Assembly (NCBI GenBank): GCA_023630215.1
Contig: JALPRQ010000001.1
Location: 1,550,001 to 1,614,000 of the forward strand
Direction: 5' to 3'
From: Rhodobacteraceae bacterium NBU2976
GTDB taxonomy: Bacteria; Pseudomonadota; Alphaproteobacteria; Rhodobacterales; Rhodobacteraceae
Length of the DNA: 64,000 bases
Shown here: positions 1 to 8,353 of the stretch, in pieces
Layout of the letters: every line of letters starts with the position of its first letter
Position numbering within the stretch: position 1 is the first letter of the stretch
Position numbers and translations under genes: made by a program
Notes under the pieces: generated by a model
Told to the model about the DNA's origin: nothing
Seen by the model: only the letters and a program-made list of their open reading frames with translations
Databases searched by the model: none

Positions 1-305
1 TTGTCGGCCCACCAACCATACTCGATGCCAGAAGCCGCAATTGCACCATAGAAATACAGTTGCGCCGTCAATGGATCATTCTGCCAGCCCTGCATCTCGG
101 GACTATTGGCGTCAAATCCGGGCATATAAACCAGCTTTGCCAACGGAATTGCGGGATCATAAGTTTCGTCCGGCATGGGTTCAGACTGTATATCGGCCGC
201 CCCAATCTTGGGTTGTTTGTAGTCGAACACGAAGTTTTGCGCTGCTGCAAGTGATGCAAACATCGTACATATGCTTGCCGACAGTATTACTTTTGAAATT
301 GTCAT
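1..305 (-). CDS. secreted protein of unknown family, C-terminal part outside window
   Basis: Only the first 101 residues are inside the window; the frame runs off the left edge. The ATG at 303-305 is preceded on the minus strand by GGAGAC, a fair ribosome binding site. Residues 1-22 form a signal peptide with a short polar start, a hydrophobic core and an AAA-Q cleavage site, so the product is probably exported to the periplasm. The mature part is acidic and rich in Pro, Tyr and Trp (for example PEMQGWQNDP). I do not recognise the family. It is divergent from fabD across a 124-base gap that must hold both promoters. Confidence 0.7.
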   Translation of the reverse strand, partial: MTISKVILSASICTMFASLAAAQNFVFDYKQPKIGAADIQSEPMPDETYDPAIPLAKLVYMPGFDANSPEMQGWQNDPLTAQLYFYGAIAASGIEYGWWAD

Positions 306-429
306 CCAGAGTCTCCTATTCGGGCAGATTTCCATGCTTACCAATGCATTGCAAATATTTTTTAACTAAGCATTTCCGCTTTCGTGCATTTTCATTAAAC
401 CTGTCCCAAGTTTAAGAATCGAGGGTCGC

Positions 430-1362
430 ATGAGCAAAGCATTCATTTTTCCCGGTCAAGGGGCACAAGCTATCGGCATGGGCAAAGCCTTTGCCGATAC
501 CTATCCCGCCGCCCGCGCTGTTTTTGAACAGGTGGATGAAGCCCTTGGTCAGGACCTGTCTGGATTGATTTGGGAGGGGGACATCTCCGAACTGACCCTG
601 ACCGAAAATGCGCAGCCTGCTTTGATGGCGACTTCCATCGCAGCGATGGCCGCTCTAAAAGCCGAGGGGGTGAGCGTCGAAGCCGCGTCCTTTGTGGCTG
701 GCCACTCGCTTGGTGAATATTCGGCATTATGTGCAGCGGGGGTCCTTTCGCTAGCGGATACCGCGCGGCTGTTGAAGGCCCGGGGGCAGGCCATGCAGCA
801 GGCGGTGCCCGTTGGCGTTGGCGCTATGGCGGCTTTGCTGGGGCTGGATTTTGCCACCGCACAGGAAGTCGCAGAACAGGCGGCCGAGGGGCAGGTCTGT
901 CAGGCGGCAAACGATAATGATCCCGGACAGGTTGTTGTGTCGGGTCACAAAGAAGCTGTCGAGCGTGCAGTTGAACTGGCCAAGGAAGCGGGCGCCAAGC
1001 GTGCCGTTCTCCTGCCTGTCAGCGCGCCGTTCCATTGCGCATTGATGGAGCCTGCGGCACAGGTAATGGCCGAAGCTCTGGACGGCGTTCAATTTTCTGC
1101 CCCCAAAGTTCCCGTGGTGGTCAACGTGCTGGCCAAGGCCTGTTCCGATCCGGCCAAACTGCGTACCCATTTGATAGAGCAGGTCACCGGTTCCGTTCGC
1201 TGGCGCGAGTCAGTTGAATACATGTCTGCACAGGGTGTCACCGACTATTGGGAAATCGGCGCCGGGAAGGCTTTGTCGGGCATGGTTCGCCGCATCGACC
1301 GCGAGGCAACATGCCTTGCTATAAATGATCCTGATGGGGCAAAGGCCGCCGCACAATCTTGA
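430..1362 (+). CDS. fabD: malonyl CoA-acyl carrier protein transacylase FabD
   Basis: Moves malonate from CoA to acyl carrier protein, the entry step of type II fatty acid synthesis in the cytoplasm. The 310-residue length fits the family. The oxyanion loop GQGAQ is at residues 9-13, the nucleophile is Ser93 in GHSLGEYSAL, and the catalytic His202 is in SAPFH. A late QVTGSVRW block is also typical. GAGGG precedes the ATG. fabG lies downstream but is separated by an EcsC-family gene, and acpP follows, so the window keeps a loose fatty acid cluster. Confidence 0.97.
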   Translation: MSKAFIFPGQGAQAIGMGKAFADTYPAARAVFEQVDEALGQDLSGLIWEGDISELTLTENAQPALMATSIAAMAALKAEGVSVEAASFVAGHSLGEYSALCAAGVLSLADTARLLKARGQAMQQAVPVGVGAMAALLGLDFATAQEVAEQAAEGQVCQAANDNDPGQVVVSGHKEAVERAVELAKEAGAKRAVLLPVSAPFHCALMEPAAQVMAEALDGVQFSAPKVPVVVNVLAKACSDPAKLRTHLIEQVTGSVRWRESVEYMSAQGVTDYWEIGAGKALSGMVRRIDREATCLAINDPDGAKAAAQS

Positions 1363-1417
1363 ATTTCAGGCGATTACGCTTACGTCCCATCTGACGGCAA
1401 TCAGTTGGGACAGGGCA

Positions 1418-2209
1418 ATGTCTGACGAAAAAACCCTAGAAAAACAATTGCTTCCGCCGGAAGTTCTGGCGGAGCTGGGTGATATTGCGTCGCAGTACAA
1501 GTCAGCCGAAACGCTACTGATCAGATTGATCAACCATGGCGGCGAGAAAGCCGTAAGTGGCACCAAATGGCTGTCTGACGACTTTTTGGCAAAAATGTCG
1601 GATCTCGTCCGCTCTGGCCTGATCACCGCCTACGGCACCGCCAACTGGACCCGTTCGGCCCCAGCAGGAAGCCGACTAGAGACGGTGTTACAGCGTGTAT
1701 CGGGTGAAAAGGCGCACCAGATCGCGGCGACATTGTCTGGGGCGGTGGGGGGCGTGGCTGGCCTTGCGTCTGCCACGGCAGAAATTCCGGTGACGGTGGC
1801 GCTGGTTTTACGTTCGGTTCAGAATATCGCCGCGGAATATGGCGAGGATGTCAACGCCGACGCCGTCCGACTGGAATGTATAAAGGTCTTCGGCAGTGGT
1901 GGTCCACTGGATACAGATGAAAACTTGGACGTTGGCTATATCGGTGCGCGGGTCGCGATATCCGGGCAGGCGGTCCAAAACGTCATTCAGATGGTTGCGC
2001 CGCGCTTTGCCGCGATCCTGTCCAAGAAACTCGCCACCCAAGCCGTGCCGATCCTTGGGGCGGTAACCGGGGCAGGGGTCAACTGGTCGTTTATGCAATA
2101 TTACCAGAAAATGGCGCATGTCCGGTTCCGCTTGCGCAAGTTGGGCCGGGAACATGACGCCACCATGATTGCCGCCGCCTTCAAAGCAGCGGTTGACGCC
2201 AAGCGCTAG
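1418..2209 (+). CDS. EcsC family protein
   Basis: A 263-residue protein matching the EcsC family, named after a Bacillus ABC-transporter-associated protein; its biochemical role is unknown. Features seen are an early helical region with LLIRLINHGGEKAV, a Gly/Ala-rich membrane-like segment (SGAVGGVAGLASATAEIPVT, about residues 107-126), a conserved RLECIKVF stretch and a second Gly/Ala-rich segment near VPILGAVTGAGVN. An in-frame ATG exists about 90 bases upstream, but it overlaps the fabD end and adds residues unlike the family, so the ATG at 1418 is preferred; its ribosome binding site is weak. It sits between fabD and fabG and may be read with them. Confidence 0.85.
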   Translation: MSDEKTLEKQLLPPEVLAELGDIASQYKSAETLLIRLINHGGEKAVSGTKWLSDDFLAKMSDLVRSGLITAYGTANWTRSAPAGSRLETVLQRVSGEKAHQIAATLSGAVGGVAGLASATAEIPVTVALVLRSVQNIAAEYGEDVNADAVRLECIKVFGSGGPLDTDENLDVGYIGARVAISGQAVQNVIQMVAPRFAAILSKKLATQAVPILGAVTGAGVNWSFMQYYQKMAHVRFRLRKLGREHDATMIAAAFKAAVDAKR

Positions 2210-2247
2210 GTCGGCGAAACCTGTGCAAAACGCATAGGGGAGAGACC

Positions 2248-2985
2248 ATGTTTGATCTGACAGGCAAAAACGCACTGGTGACCGGGGCTTCCGGAGGAAT
2301 TGGCGGCGCCATCGCAAAGGCGCTTCATGGGGCGGGTGCAACCGTCGCATTATCGGGCACTCGGGTTGATCCGTTAAATGCCTTGGCGGCCGAGCTGAGC
2401 GATCGCACCCATATTTTACCTTGCAATCTGTCGGATGCGGAAGCTGTCGAAGCCCTACCCAAACAGGCGGTCGAGGCGATGGGGTCGTTGGATATTCTTG
2501 TGAACAATGCGGGCGTGACCAAAGACAACATCTTCATGCGTCTTTCGGACGAAGAATGGGACACGGTTCTGAACATCAACCTCACCTCCACCATGCGATT
2601 GATGCGGGCGTCAATTCGCGGGATGATGAAGTCGCGCTGGGGCCGGATCGTGAATATTTCCTCGATTGTTGGGGTCACGGGCAATCCGGGGCAGGCGAAT
2701 TATGCGGCCTCAAAGGCGGGTGTGATCGGGATGTCGAAATCCGTCGCTTACGAAGTTGCCTCGCGCGGTATTACCGTGAATTGTGTAGCGCCCGGGTTCA
2801 TCACCACGGCGATGACCGATGTTCTAACCGATGATCAGAAGTCCAAATTGCTGGCCGGTGTGCCAATGGGGCGGATGGGCACATCAGAGGAAATCGCAGC
2901 CGCAACGCTTTACCTCGCCTCTGACGAGGCAGCCTATACAACGGGTCAAACGTTACATGTGAATGGCGGAATGGCGATGATTTGA
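2248..2985 (+). CDS. fabG: 3-oxoacyl-[acyl-carrier-protein] reductase FabG
   Basis: NADPH-dependent reduction of 3-oxoacyl-ACP in the fatty acid elongation cycle. It is a classical short-chain dehydrogenase of 245 residues with the nucleotide-binding TGASGGIGG at residues 12-20, NNAG at 86-89, and the catalytic set Ser139, Tyr152 and Lys156 in GQANYAASKAG. AGGGGAGAG precedes the ATG. It lies just upstream of acpP, the usual FabG-AcpP pairing. A weak hairpin without a T-run overlaps the stop codon (2984-3003). Confidence 0.96.
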   Translation: MFDLTGKNALVTGASGGIGGAIAKALHGAGATVALSGTRVDPLNALAAELSDRTHILPCNLSDAEAVEALPKQAVEAMGSLDILVNNAGVTKDNIFMRLSDEEWDTVLNINLTSTMRLMRASIRGMMKSRWGRIVNISSIVGVTGNPGQANYAASKAGVIGMSKSVAYEVASRGITVNCVAPGFITTAMTDVLTDDQKSKLLAGVPMGRMGTSEEIAAATLYLASDEAAYTTGQTLHVNGGMAMI

Positions 2986-3364
2986 CGCTGAATATTCGGT
3001 GTCAGGTCGCGCAACCCGCGCGATCAACGGAAATTGGCGTGTGTTGGTTGGGCTGGCGGATGCGGGAAATGTGGACCGTTGGCTTGCATCGGAGGGTTTA
3101 GTCGATGCTGGGTGGGGTGCGTTATTATTTATATTGACGCCACGACAATAGAGAGAATCCTTGCGGGGAAACCATCCTGTCCCCACATCACACAAACCAT
3201 TTGCCAATCTGTACGAGTGTGCTATAGCGCCACCCGTGCAATTGCCGAGGGGTCCATCCTGTGGCAGTATTGCCGCTAGAGAATCCGAATGCTCCGCCAT
3301 ACAATGGGCGGTGAGAGGTTAAACCAGTCGGCCTTGAGCGGCCTTAAGAAACGAGGATGAAAAC
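2986..3364. other. non-coding interval with acpP promoter and structured leader
   Basis: A 379-base gap between fabG and acpP. An open frame at 3034-3279 has no ribosome binding site and an odd Cys/Trp-rich composition, so I do not call it a gene. The second half carries the acpP promoter and a leader of roughly 130 bases. Two short GC-rich hairpins are visible before the acpP ribosome binding site: CCGCC...GGCGG near 3296-3312 and GGCC...GGCC near 3331-3344. Nothing recognisable is seen in 2986-3200. Confidence 0.6.
3201..3228 (+). promoter_or_regulatory. probable sigma-70 type promoter of acpP
   Basis: TTGCCA at 3201-3206 and TATAGC at 3223-3228 are 16 bases apart, a good match to a housekeeping promoter. 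It lies about 137 bases upstream of the acpP start, so the mRNA would have a long leader. Strong expression of acpP is expected from its role. Confidence 0.55.
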
Positions 3365-3598
3365 ATGAGCGACATCGCAGATCGCGTAAAGAAAATTGTT
3401 GTCGAGCACCTGAGCGTTGACGAAGCCAAAGTCACTGAAAACGCTTCGTTTATCGACGACCTCGGCGCAGACAGCCTCGACACGGTCGAGCTGGTGATGG
3501 CATTCGAAGAAGAATTCGGCATCGAAATTCCTGACGATGCTGCCGAAAACATTCAGTCTTTCGGCGATGCAGTGAAATTCATCACTGAAAATTCCTGA
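3365..3598 (+). CDS. acpP: acyl carrier protein AcpP
   Basis: Carries growing acyl chains on a phosphopantetheine arm for fatty acid and lipid A synthesis. It is 77 residues, very acidic, with the attachment motif GADSLD and Ser37 as the modified residue. GAGGA lies about ten bases before the ATG. It has its own promoter upstream and a strong terminator after the stop codon, so it is probably a single-gene transcript. Confidence 0.98.
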   Translation: MSDIADRVKKIVVEHLSVDEAKVTENASFIDDLGADSLDTVELVMAFEEEFGIEIPDDAAENIQSFGDAVKFITENS

Positions 3599-3620
3599 TA
3601 TTTTTTCACACAGGTGATCG

Positions 3621-3646
3621 AAACGGCGTCCCATCGGGCGCCGTTT
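3621..3646 (+). terminator. intrinsic terminator after acpP
   Basis: AAACGGCGTCC and GGGCGCCGTTT form an 11-pair stem (one G-U pair) around a CATC loop, followed by TGTTTAT. It lies 22 bases after the acpP stop. Confidence 0.8.
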
Positions 3647-3682
3647 TGTTTATGATCAATCAACTTTGATCAGGAGATTCTT

Positions 3683-5197
3683 ATGTTTCGTATTTTTGCC
3701 GCTGCCAGCATTGCCTTTTCGACTGCATTTCCAGCATGGGCCGATATTACACCCGATGACATTTGGAACCGGTTTGACAAACAATACGAAATGCAAGGAA
3801 CAACACTGACATTCGAGGAAAAAGTCGTCGATGGGGACATCACGACCTATAAGACGATTCACGCTGTCAGTATCACGGACGAAACATACGGGGACATGTC
3901 CATCGACTGGATCGAGATGCGCCAAGTTGCTGCCGATCAGATCGAAATCCGCATCAGCCCCAAAATGTCCTATGAGGGGGAGCAAGTCCGATTAGATGGA
4001 ACACCCGAGCAGTTCAATGCCGATGTGGTGATGAACAATTTTCTGGGGATCGCGACAGGAACACCAGAGAGCTTTACCCTCACTTTCGCCGCAGACTATC
4101 AAAAGTTGATCGTTAACGATTTGGTTGGCGATGGTGATACATTTGGATCCATGACATTCGTCGTCCGCGGGACATCAGGAACGGCCGTCTATACCGAGGA
4201 TGGCGAATCCTTGATCGAGGATATTCAATCCCAATCGGAACGCTTTTCGTTCATATTTGATTTCAGTGAAGCTCATTATAGCGGTCGCGAAACCAACCTT
4301 CATGTTATGTTTGACGGAAATAATCTGACGGCAAACACCTTTATGGACATGACACATGGTTTTGACTCGATCAGTCGTCTTTCTGACATCCCCACGATAA
4401 CCGCAGACTTTTCCATTGATGCAAGCAGTCTGCGCTTTGATATTGCGGAAACTAGTGACTACGGAGATCCGGAATCGTTTCACTCTGTGACGACGATTGG
4501 CGATATCGTGTCTGAACTTTCGCTAAGCCCCGATAATTTCTCAATCTCCTCTAGCGCCAACAGCATCGATTTGATCATTGAATTGGACTTGGTAGAAATT
4601 TCAGATGTTTTTGAAGCTTCCCTGGACTCGATCGGATACAGAATTGGCGGGACTTATGACGGAAATGCCGCTGGATATTTTGGCACCAACCTTACGAATC
4701 TCACCATCAGCAATAATCTTTGGGACATGTTTGATCCGGATCAGATCATCCCGCGCGACCCCATCGGTTACGAATTCAGTTCGACGATTGATGTTCTCTT
4801 GAATGCCATACCCGAAGATTTGCAGGATTTAGAGACGGTAATCGAAGATGTCACGAAGTCTTTGGTTATGACTGTTGAAAAGGCATTTTTCACCGGCGCT
4901 GGCATGACGATCGAGGCCACGGGGGACACGTCTATCGATTTTGAAACTCTCGACTCGATAACCGGAATGCCACTGATGAGTGCCGGCTACCATATTGATA
5001 TGAAGGGTGTGACCGATTTCATAGGATCGCTTCTGGAACTGGACCTGATCGAGGCGGATATGGCGTTTGGGGCGCGTACGATCGTCGGAATGATCGGCAT
5101 TCGCCAGCCCGAAGGGGATCATTTTGTCTCGGATGTAACGGTTAATTCGAACGGAGAAATCACCGTCAACGGCAAGCCGTTCGATTTCCCAAGGTAA
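3683..5197 (+). CDS. exported DUF2125 family protein
   Basis: A 504-residue exported protein with a clear signal peptide (about residues 1-21, cleavage after AWA). The mature part is a long, acidic, beta-rich chain with many Asp, Ser and Thr and no transmembrane segment, resembling the DUF2125 proteins common in Rhodobacterales. Function is unknown; a periplasmic or outer-membrane-facing role is inferred only from the signal peptide. AGGAG precedes the ATG. The stop codon overlaps the ATG of the next gene by one base, so the two are probably translated together. Family assignment is from memory of the sequence style and is moderately sure. Confidence 0.7.
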   Translation: MFRIFAAASIAFSTAFPAWADITPDDIWNRFDKQYEMQGTTLTFEEKVVDGDITTYKTIHAVSITDETYGDMSIDWIEMRQVAADQIEIRISPKMSYEGEQVRLDGTPEQFNADVVMNNFLGIATGTPESFTLTFAADYQKLIVNDLVGDGDTFGSMTFVVRGTSGTAVYTEDGESLIEDIQSQSERFSFIFDFSEAHYSGRETNLHVMFDGNNLTANTFMDMTHGFDSISRLSDIPTITADFSIDASSLRFDIAETSDYGDPESFHSVTTIGDIVSELSLSPDNFSISSSANSIDLIIELDLVEISDVFEASLDSIGYRIGGTYDGNAAGYFGTNLTNLTISNNLWDMFDPDQIIPRDPIGYEFSSTIDVLLNAIPEDLQDLETVIEDVTKSLVMTVEKAFFTGAGMTIEATGDTSIDFETLDSITGMPLMSAGYHIDMKGVTDFIGSLLELDLIEADMAFGARTIVGMIGIRQPEGDHFVSDVTVNSNGEITVNGKPFDFPR

Positions 5198-5721
5198 TGC
5201 CGGATTCGCGCCGAATTGAAACGGATCGCTTGATCCTTCGCGTGCCGGAGATGTCCGATTTCAACGGCTTCGCCGCGATGTGGGCGGACGAAGGCGTTAA
5301 TCGCTATATCTCGGGCAAGACATTCTCGCGCAAGGAGAGCTGGCCGAAATTCGCCGCCAATGTCGGGCGCTGGCAGTTGTTGGGTTATGGCGAGTGGAGC
5401 GTGATTGATCGGGCGTCTGGCGCCTATCTAGGGCAAGTTGGATTTTTCGATGCAGACCGCGAAATTGGTGCAGATTTCGATAAGGATCACGAGGCGGGGT
5501 GGGTTCTGACGCCTGCGGCACACGGCAAAGGTGTCGCGACAGAGGCGATGTTGGCAGCGCATGCATGGTTGGATGCGTCGGCATTCGCGGGGCGTACGGT
5601 CTGTATGATGGACCCAACCTATGCAGCGACGCGGCGGGTGGCTGTGAAATGCGGGTATGTTGATCTGCGCCGCGTCACGAATGAAATGGGCGAGTTGCAG
5701 TTGATGGAGCGGGTGGTCTAG
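5197..5721 (+). CDS. GNAT family N-acetyltransferase (RimJ/RimL-like)
   Basis: A 174-residue GNAT-fold acetyltransferase. It opens with ETDRLILR, the typical first strand of RimJ/RimL-like enzymes, and has the acetyl-CoA pyrophosphate-binding loop AAHGKGVATEA near residue 110. The substrate cannot be told; relatives acetylate N-terminal residues or small molecules. It starts at the ATG inside the TAATG junction with the DUF2125 gene. It converges with the minus-strand deaminase that follows, overlapping it by 4 bases. Confidence 0.85.
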   Translation: MPDSRRIETDRLILRVPEMSDFNGFAAMWADEGVNRYISGKTFSRKESWPKFAANVGRWQLLGYGEWSVIDRASGAYLGQVGFFDADREIGADFDKDHEAGWVLTPAAHGKGVATEAMLAAHAWLDASAFAGRTVCMMDPTYAATRRVAVKCGYVDLRRVTNEMGELQLMERVV

Positions 5722-7055
5722 TCGTTCACCAGTTTCCGCGCCAATCGGGTTTGCGTGTCGATGGTGTGGCGCAAATTCAGACCAGTTAGATGGTTATCCT
5801 GAACCACGCGACGCCCCTCGACGATCAAGTCACGAACATTGTGCGGACCGGTCAGGATCAGCGCGGCGACCGGGTCCCATGATCCAGCGGCGGCCAGTCC
5901 AGACATATCCCAGATGGCAAGGTCAGCGCGTTTGCCCGGTACCAGCGACCCCAGATCGTCCCGCCCCAGCACCAGCGCCCCGCCCAGCGTCGCGATTTCC
6001 AGCGTTTCGCGCGCCGACATCGCATTGGCGCCGTTCGCCACACGTTGCAGCAGCAGGGCTTGGCGGGCTTCGCTGATCAAGTGGCCGCTATCGTTGCTGG
6101 CGGACCCATCGACCCCCAGCGCGACCTTCACGCCCGCATCCCGCATTTGCCTCACAGGCGCGATACCGGACCCAAGGCGACAGTTCGAACAAGGGCAATG
6201 GGCAACACCGGTGCGCGTTCGGGCGAACAGGTCGATTTCCGCAGCGTCCAGCTTCACACAATGCGCGTGCCAGACATCATCGCCCGTCCAGCCCAATTCC
6301 TCGGCATATTGGCCGGGGCGGCAGCCAAATTTTTCCAAGCTATAGGCGATGTCCTCGTCATTTTCCGCCAGATGCGTGTGCAGCATCACCCCTTTGTCCC
6401 GCGCCAACAGGGCGCTGTCCCGCATCAATTCGCGCGACACGGAAAACGGTGAACACGGGGCAAGGCCGACGCGGACCATCGCGCCGGGGTTCGGATCATG
6501 AAAGGCATTAATCACGCGGATCGAATCCGTCAGGATATCCGCCTCACGTTCCACCAGGCTATCAGGTGGCAGGCCGCCGTCGCTTTCGCCAATCGACATA
6601 GAGCCGCGGGTCGGGTGGAACCTGATGCCGACGGTTTTGGCCGCCTCGATCGTGTCATCCAGTCGCACGCCGTTGGGGTAAAGGTACAGGTGATCAGAAG
6701 ACATTGTGCAACCGGATAGCGCCAGCTCTGCCAGACCGATTTGCGCGGAAACAAACATTTCCTCCGGCCCCATGCGCGCCCAGATCGGATAAAGGGTTTG
6801 CAGCCATCCAAACAGCAGTGCATCCTGACCGCCAGGGACCGCGCGGGTCAGGGTCTGATACAGGTGATGATGTGTATTGACCAAGCCCGGCGTCACGACA
6901 CAGCCCTGTGCGTCAATGGTCTCATCCGCCGGGCCCGACAGGGCACCAATGGCCTCGATCACGCCGTCGCGCACGAAGATATTTCCAGCGATTTCGCGTC
7001 GTGCTGCATCCATCGTCACGATAACGTCCGCATTTTTAATCAATAGCGTGCTCAT
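5718..7055 (-). CDS. 8-oxoguanine deaminase
   Basis: An amidohydrolase of 445 residues. The metal-binding HxH is H62 and H64 in NTHHHLYQTLTRA. Later metal and catalytic residues are in MLHTHLAEN, WHAHCVKL and LGVDGSASND. The pattern matches the bacterial group shown to deaminate 8-oxoguanine to urate, rather than atrazine or cytosine deaminases, and the neighbours support this: urate hydroxylase PuuD is divergent next door and guanine deaminase follows. GGAGG precedes the ATG. Close relatives can act on other purines or triazines, so the exact substrate is an inference. Confidence 0.85.
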   Translation of the reverse strand: MSTLLIKNADVIVTMDAARREIAGNIFVRDGVIEAIGALSGPADETIDAQGCVVTPGLVNTHHHLYQTLTRAVPGGQDALLFGWLQTLYPIWARMGPEEMFVSAQIGLAELALSGCTMSSDHLYLYPNGVRLDDTIEAAKTVGIRFHPTRGSMSIGESDGGLPPDSLVEREADILTDSIRVINAFHDPNPGAMVRVGLAPCSPFSVSRELMRDSALLARDKGVMLHTHLAENDEDIAYSLEKFGCRPGQYAEELGWTGDDVWHAHCVKLDAAEIDLFARTRTGVAHCPCSNCRLGSGIAPVRQMRDAGVKVALGVDGSASNDSGHLISEARQALLLQRVANGANAMSARETLEIATLGGALVLGRDDLGSLVPGKRADLAIWDMSGLAAAGSWDPVAALILTGPHNVRDLIVEGRRVVQDNHLTGLNLRHTIDTQTRLARKLVND

Positions 7056-7138
7056 GGGGCCTCCGATCCATTTGAAACCACAAAAACGGGTTTACGCGGC
7101 AAGCGCAACGCTGCAATCTGTGAAAAACGGAGGGACGC

Positions 7139-8353
7139 ATGAATGAATGGCCGATAATCTGGGAATGGCTGATGTTTGCGGCCCGTTGGCTGCATGTGAT
7201 AACAGCGATTGCGTGGATCGGGTCATCCTTCTATTTCATCGCGCTGGACCTTGGTTTGTGGCGGGATCGCAACCTCAAATCCGGCGCCGATGGCGAGGAA
7301 TGGCAGGTCCATGGCGGCGGCTTCTACCATATCCAGAAATATCTGGTCGCACCTGCGGAAATGCCCGAACATCTCGTCTGGTTCAAATGGGAAAGCTACG
7401 CGACGTGGCTGTCCGGCTTTGTGCTGCTGACGCTGGTCTATTACGGTGGCGCAGATCTGTATTTGATCGACGCCAACGTCTGGGACGCCGCGCCGTGGCA
7501 GGCGATTGGGGTGTCACTGATCGCGATTGTCGGCGGCTGGTTCGCCTATGATTTCATTTGCAAATCGCGACTTGGCGAAAACAACACCATTCTGATGATC
7601 CTGCTTTACGTGATCCTTGTCGCGCTGGCCTGGGGCTTCACGCAGATTTTCACAGGCCGTGCCGCGTTCCTGCATCTGGGCGCTATCACCGCAACGATTA
7701 TGAGCGCGAACGTCTTCCTGATCATCATCCCCAATCAGAAAATCGTGGTGGCGGACCTGATCGCGGGGCGCAAGCCGGACCCGAAATATGGGAAAATTGC
7801 GAAGCAACGCTCGACCCACAATAACTACCTGACGCTCCCGGTCATCTTTCTGATGCTGTCGAACCACTATCCGCTGGCCTTTGCAACCGAATTCAACTGG
7901 ATCATCGCGGCGCTGGTGTTCCTGATGGGGGTCACGATCCGGCATTATTTCAATTCCCGCCACGCGCGCACGGGCAACCCGACATGGACGTGGCTGGCGA
8001 CGGCGATCCTGTTCATCCTGATCATGTGGCTGTCCACGGTGCCGAAGGTCCTGACCGGAGAGGCCACGCTGACCGCCCGCGAAACCCGTCTGGCAGAGGC
8101 CGAAGGTTTCGATCATGTCCGCGACATTGTGCTGGGCCGCTGTTCCATGTGCCATAATGTCGAACCGTTCTGGGACGGAATATATCATGCGCCCAAAGGG
8201 GTGTTGCTGGATAATGACAAGGATATTTTGGCGCATGCACGAGAGATTTACCTGCAAGCCGGACGATCCAACGCCATGCCGCCTGGGAATGTCAGTTGGA
8301 TGGAGGAGGAAGAACGCGCCATCATCGTTGCCTGGTTCGAGAGCGTGAAATGA
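7139..8353 (+). CDS. puuD: urate hydroxylase PuuD (membrane urate oxidase with cytochrome c domain)
   Basis: Oxidises urate to 5-hydroxyisourate at the cytoplasmic membrane, passing electrons to its own c-type haem. The first 300 residues carry about eight hydrophobic helices and begin with the family's conserved ARWLHVITAIAWIGSSFYF block. The C-terminal domain has the haem site CSMCH (Cys335, Cys338, His339) and a likely axial Met380 in NAMPPGN. GGAGGG precedes the ATG. Its TGA overlaps the guaD ATG, so the two are translationally coupled. It faces the 8-oxoguanine deaminase gene across an 83-base promoter region. Confidence 0.93.
   Translation: MNEWPIIWEWLMFAARWLHVITAIAWIGSSFYFIALDLGLWRDRNLKSGADGEEWQVHGGGFYHIQKYLVAPAEMPEHLVWFKWESYATWLSGFVLLTLVYYGGADLYLIDANVWDAAPWQAIGVSLIAIVGGWFAYDFICKSRLGENNTILMILLYVILVALAWGFTQIFTGRAAFLHLGAITATIMSANVFLIIIPNQKIVVADLIAGRKPDPKYGKIAKQRSTHNNYLTLPVIFLMLSNHYPLAFATEFNWIIAALVFLMGVTIRHYFNSRHARTGNPTWTWLATAILFILIMWLSTVPKVLTGEATLTARETRLAEAEGFDHVRDIVLGRCSMCHNVEPFWDGIYHAPKGVLLDNDKDILAHAREIYLQAGRSNAMPPGNVSWMEEEERAIIVAWFESVK

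Noticed and set aside
2984-3003. Hairpin over the fabG stop as a terminator
   Set aside because: Two G-U pairs, no T-run, and it overlaps the stop codon; weak.
3034-3279. Open frame of 81 codons between fabG and acpP
   Set aside because: No ribosome binding site, odd Cys/Trp-rich composition, and it covers the likely acpP promoter.
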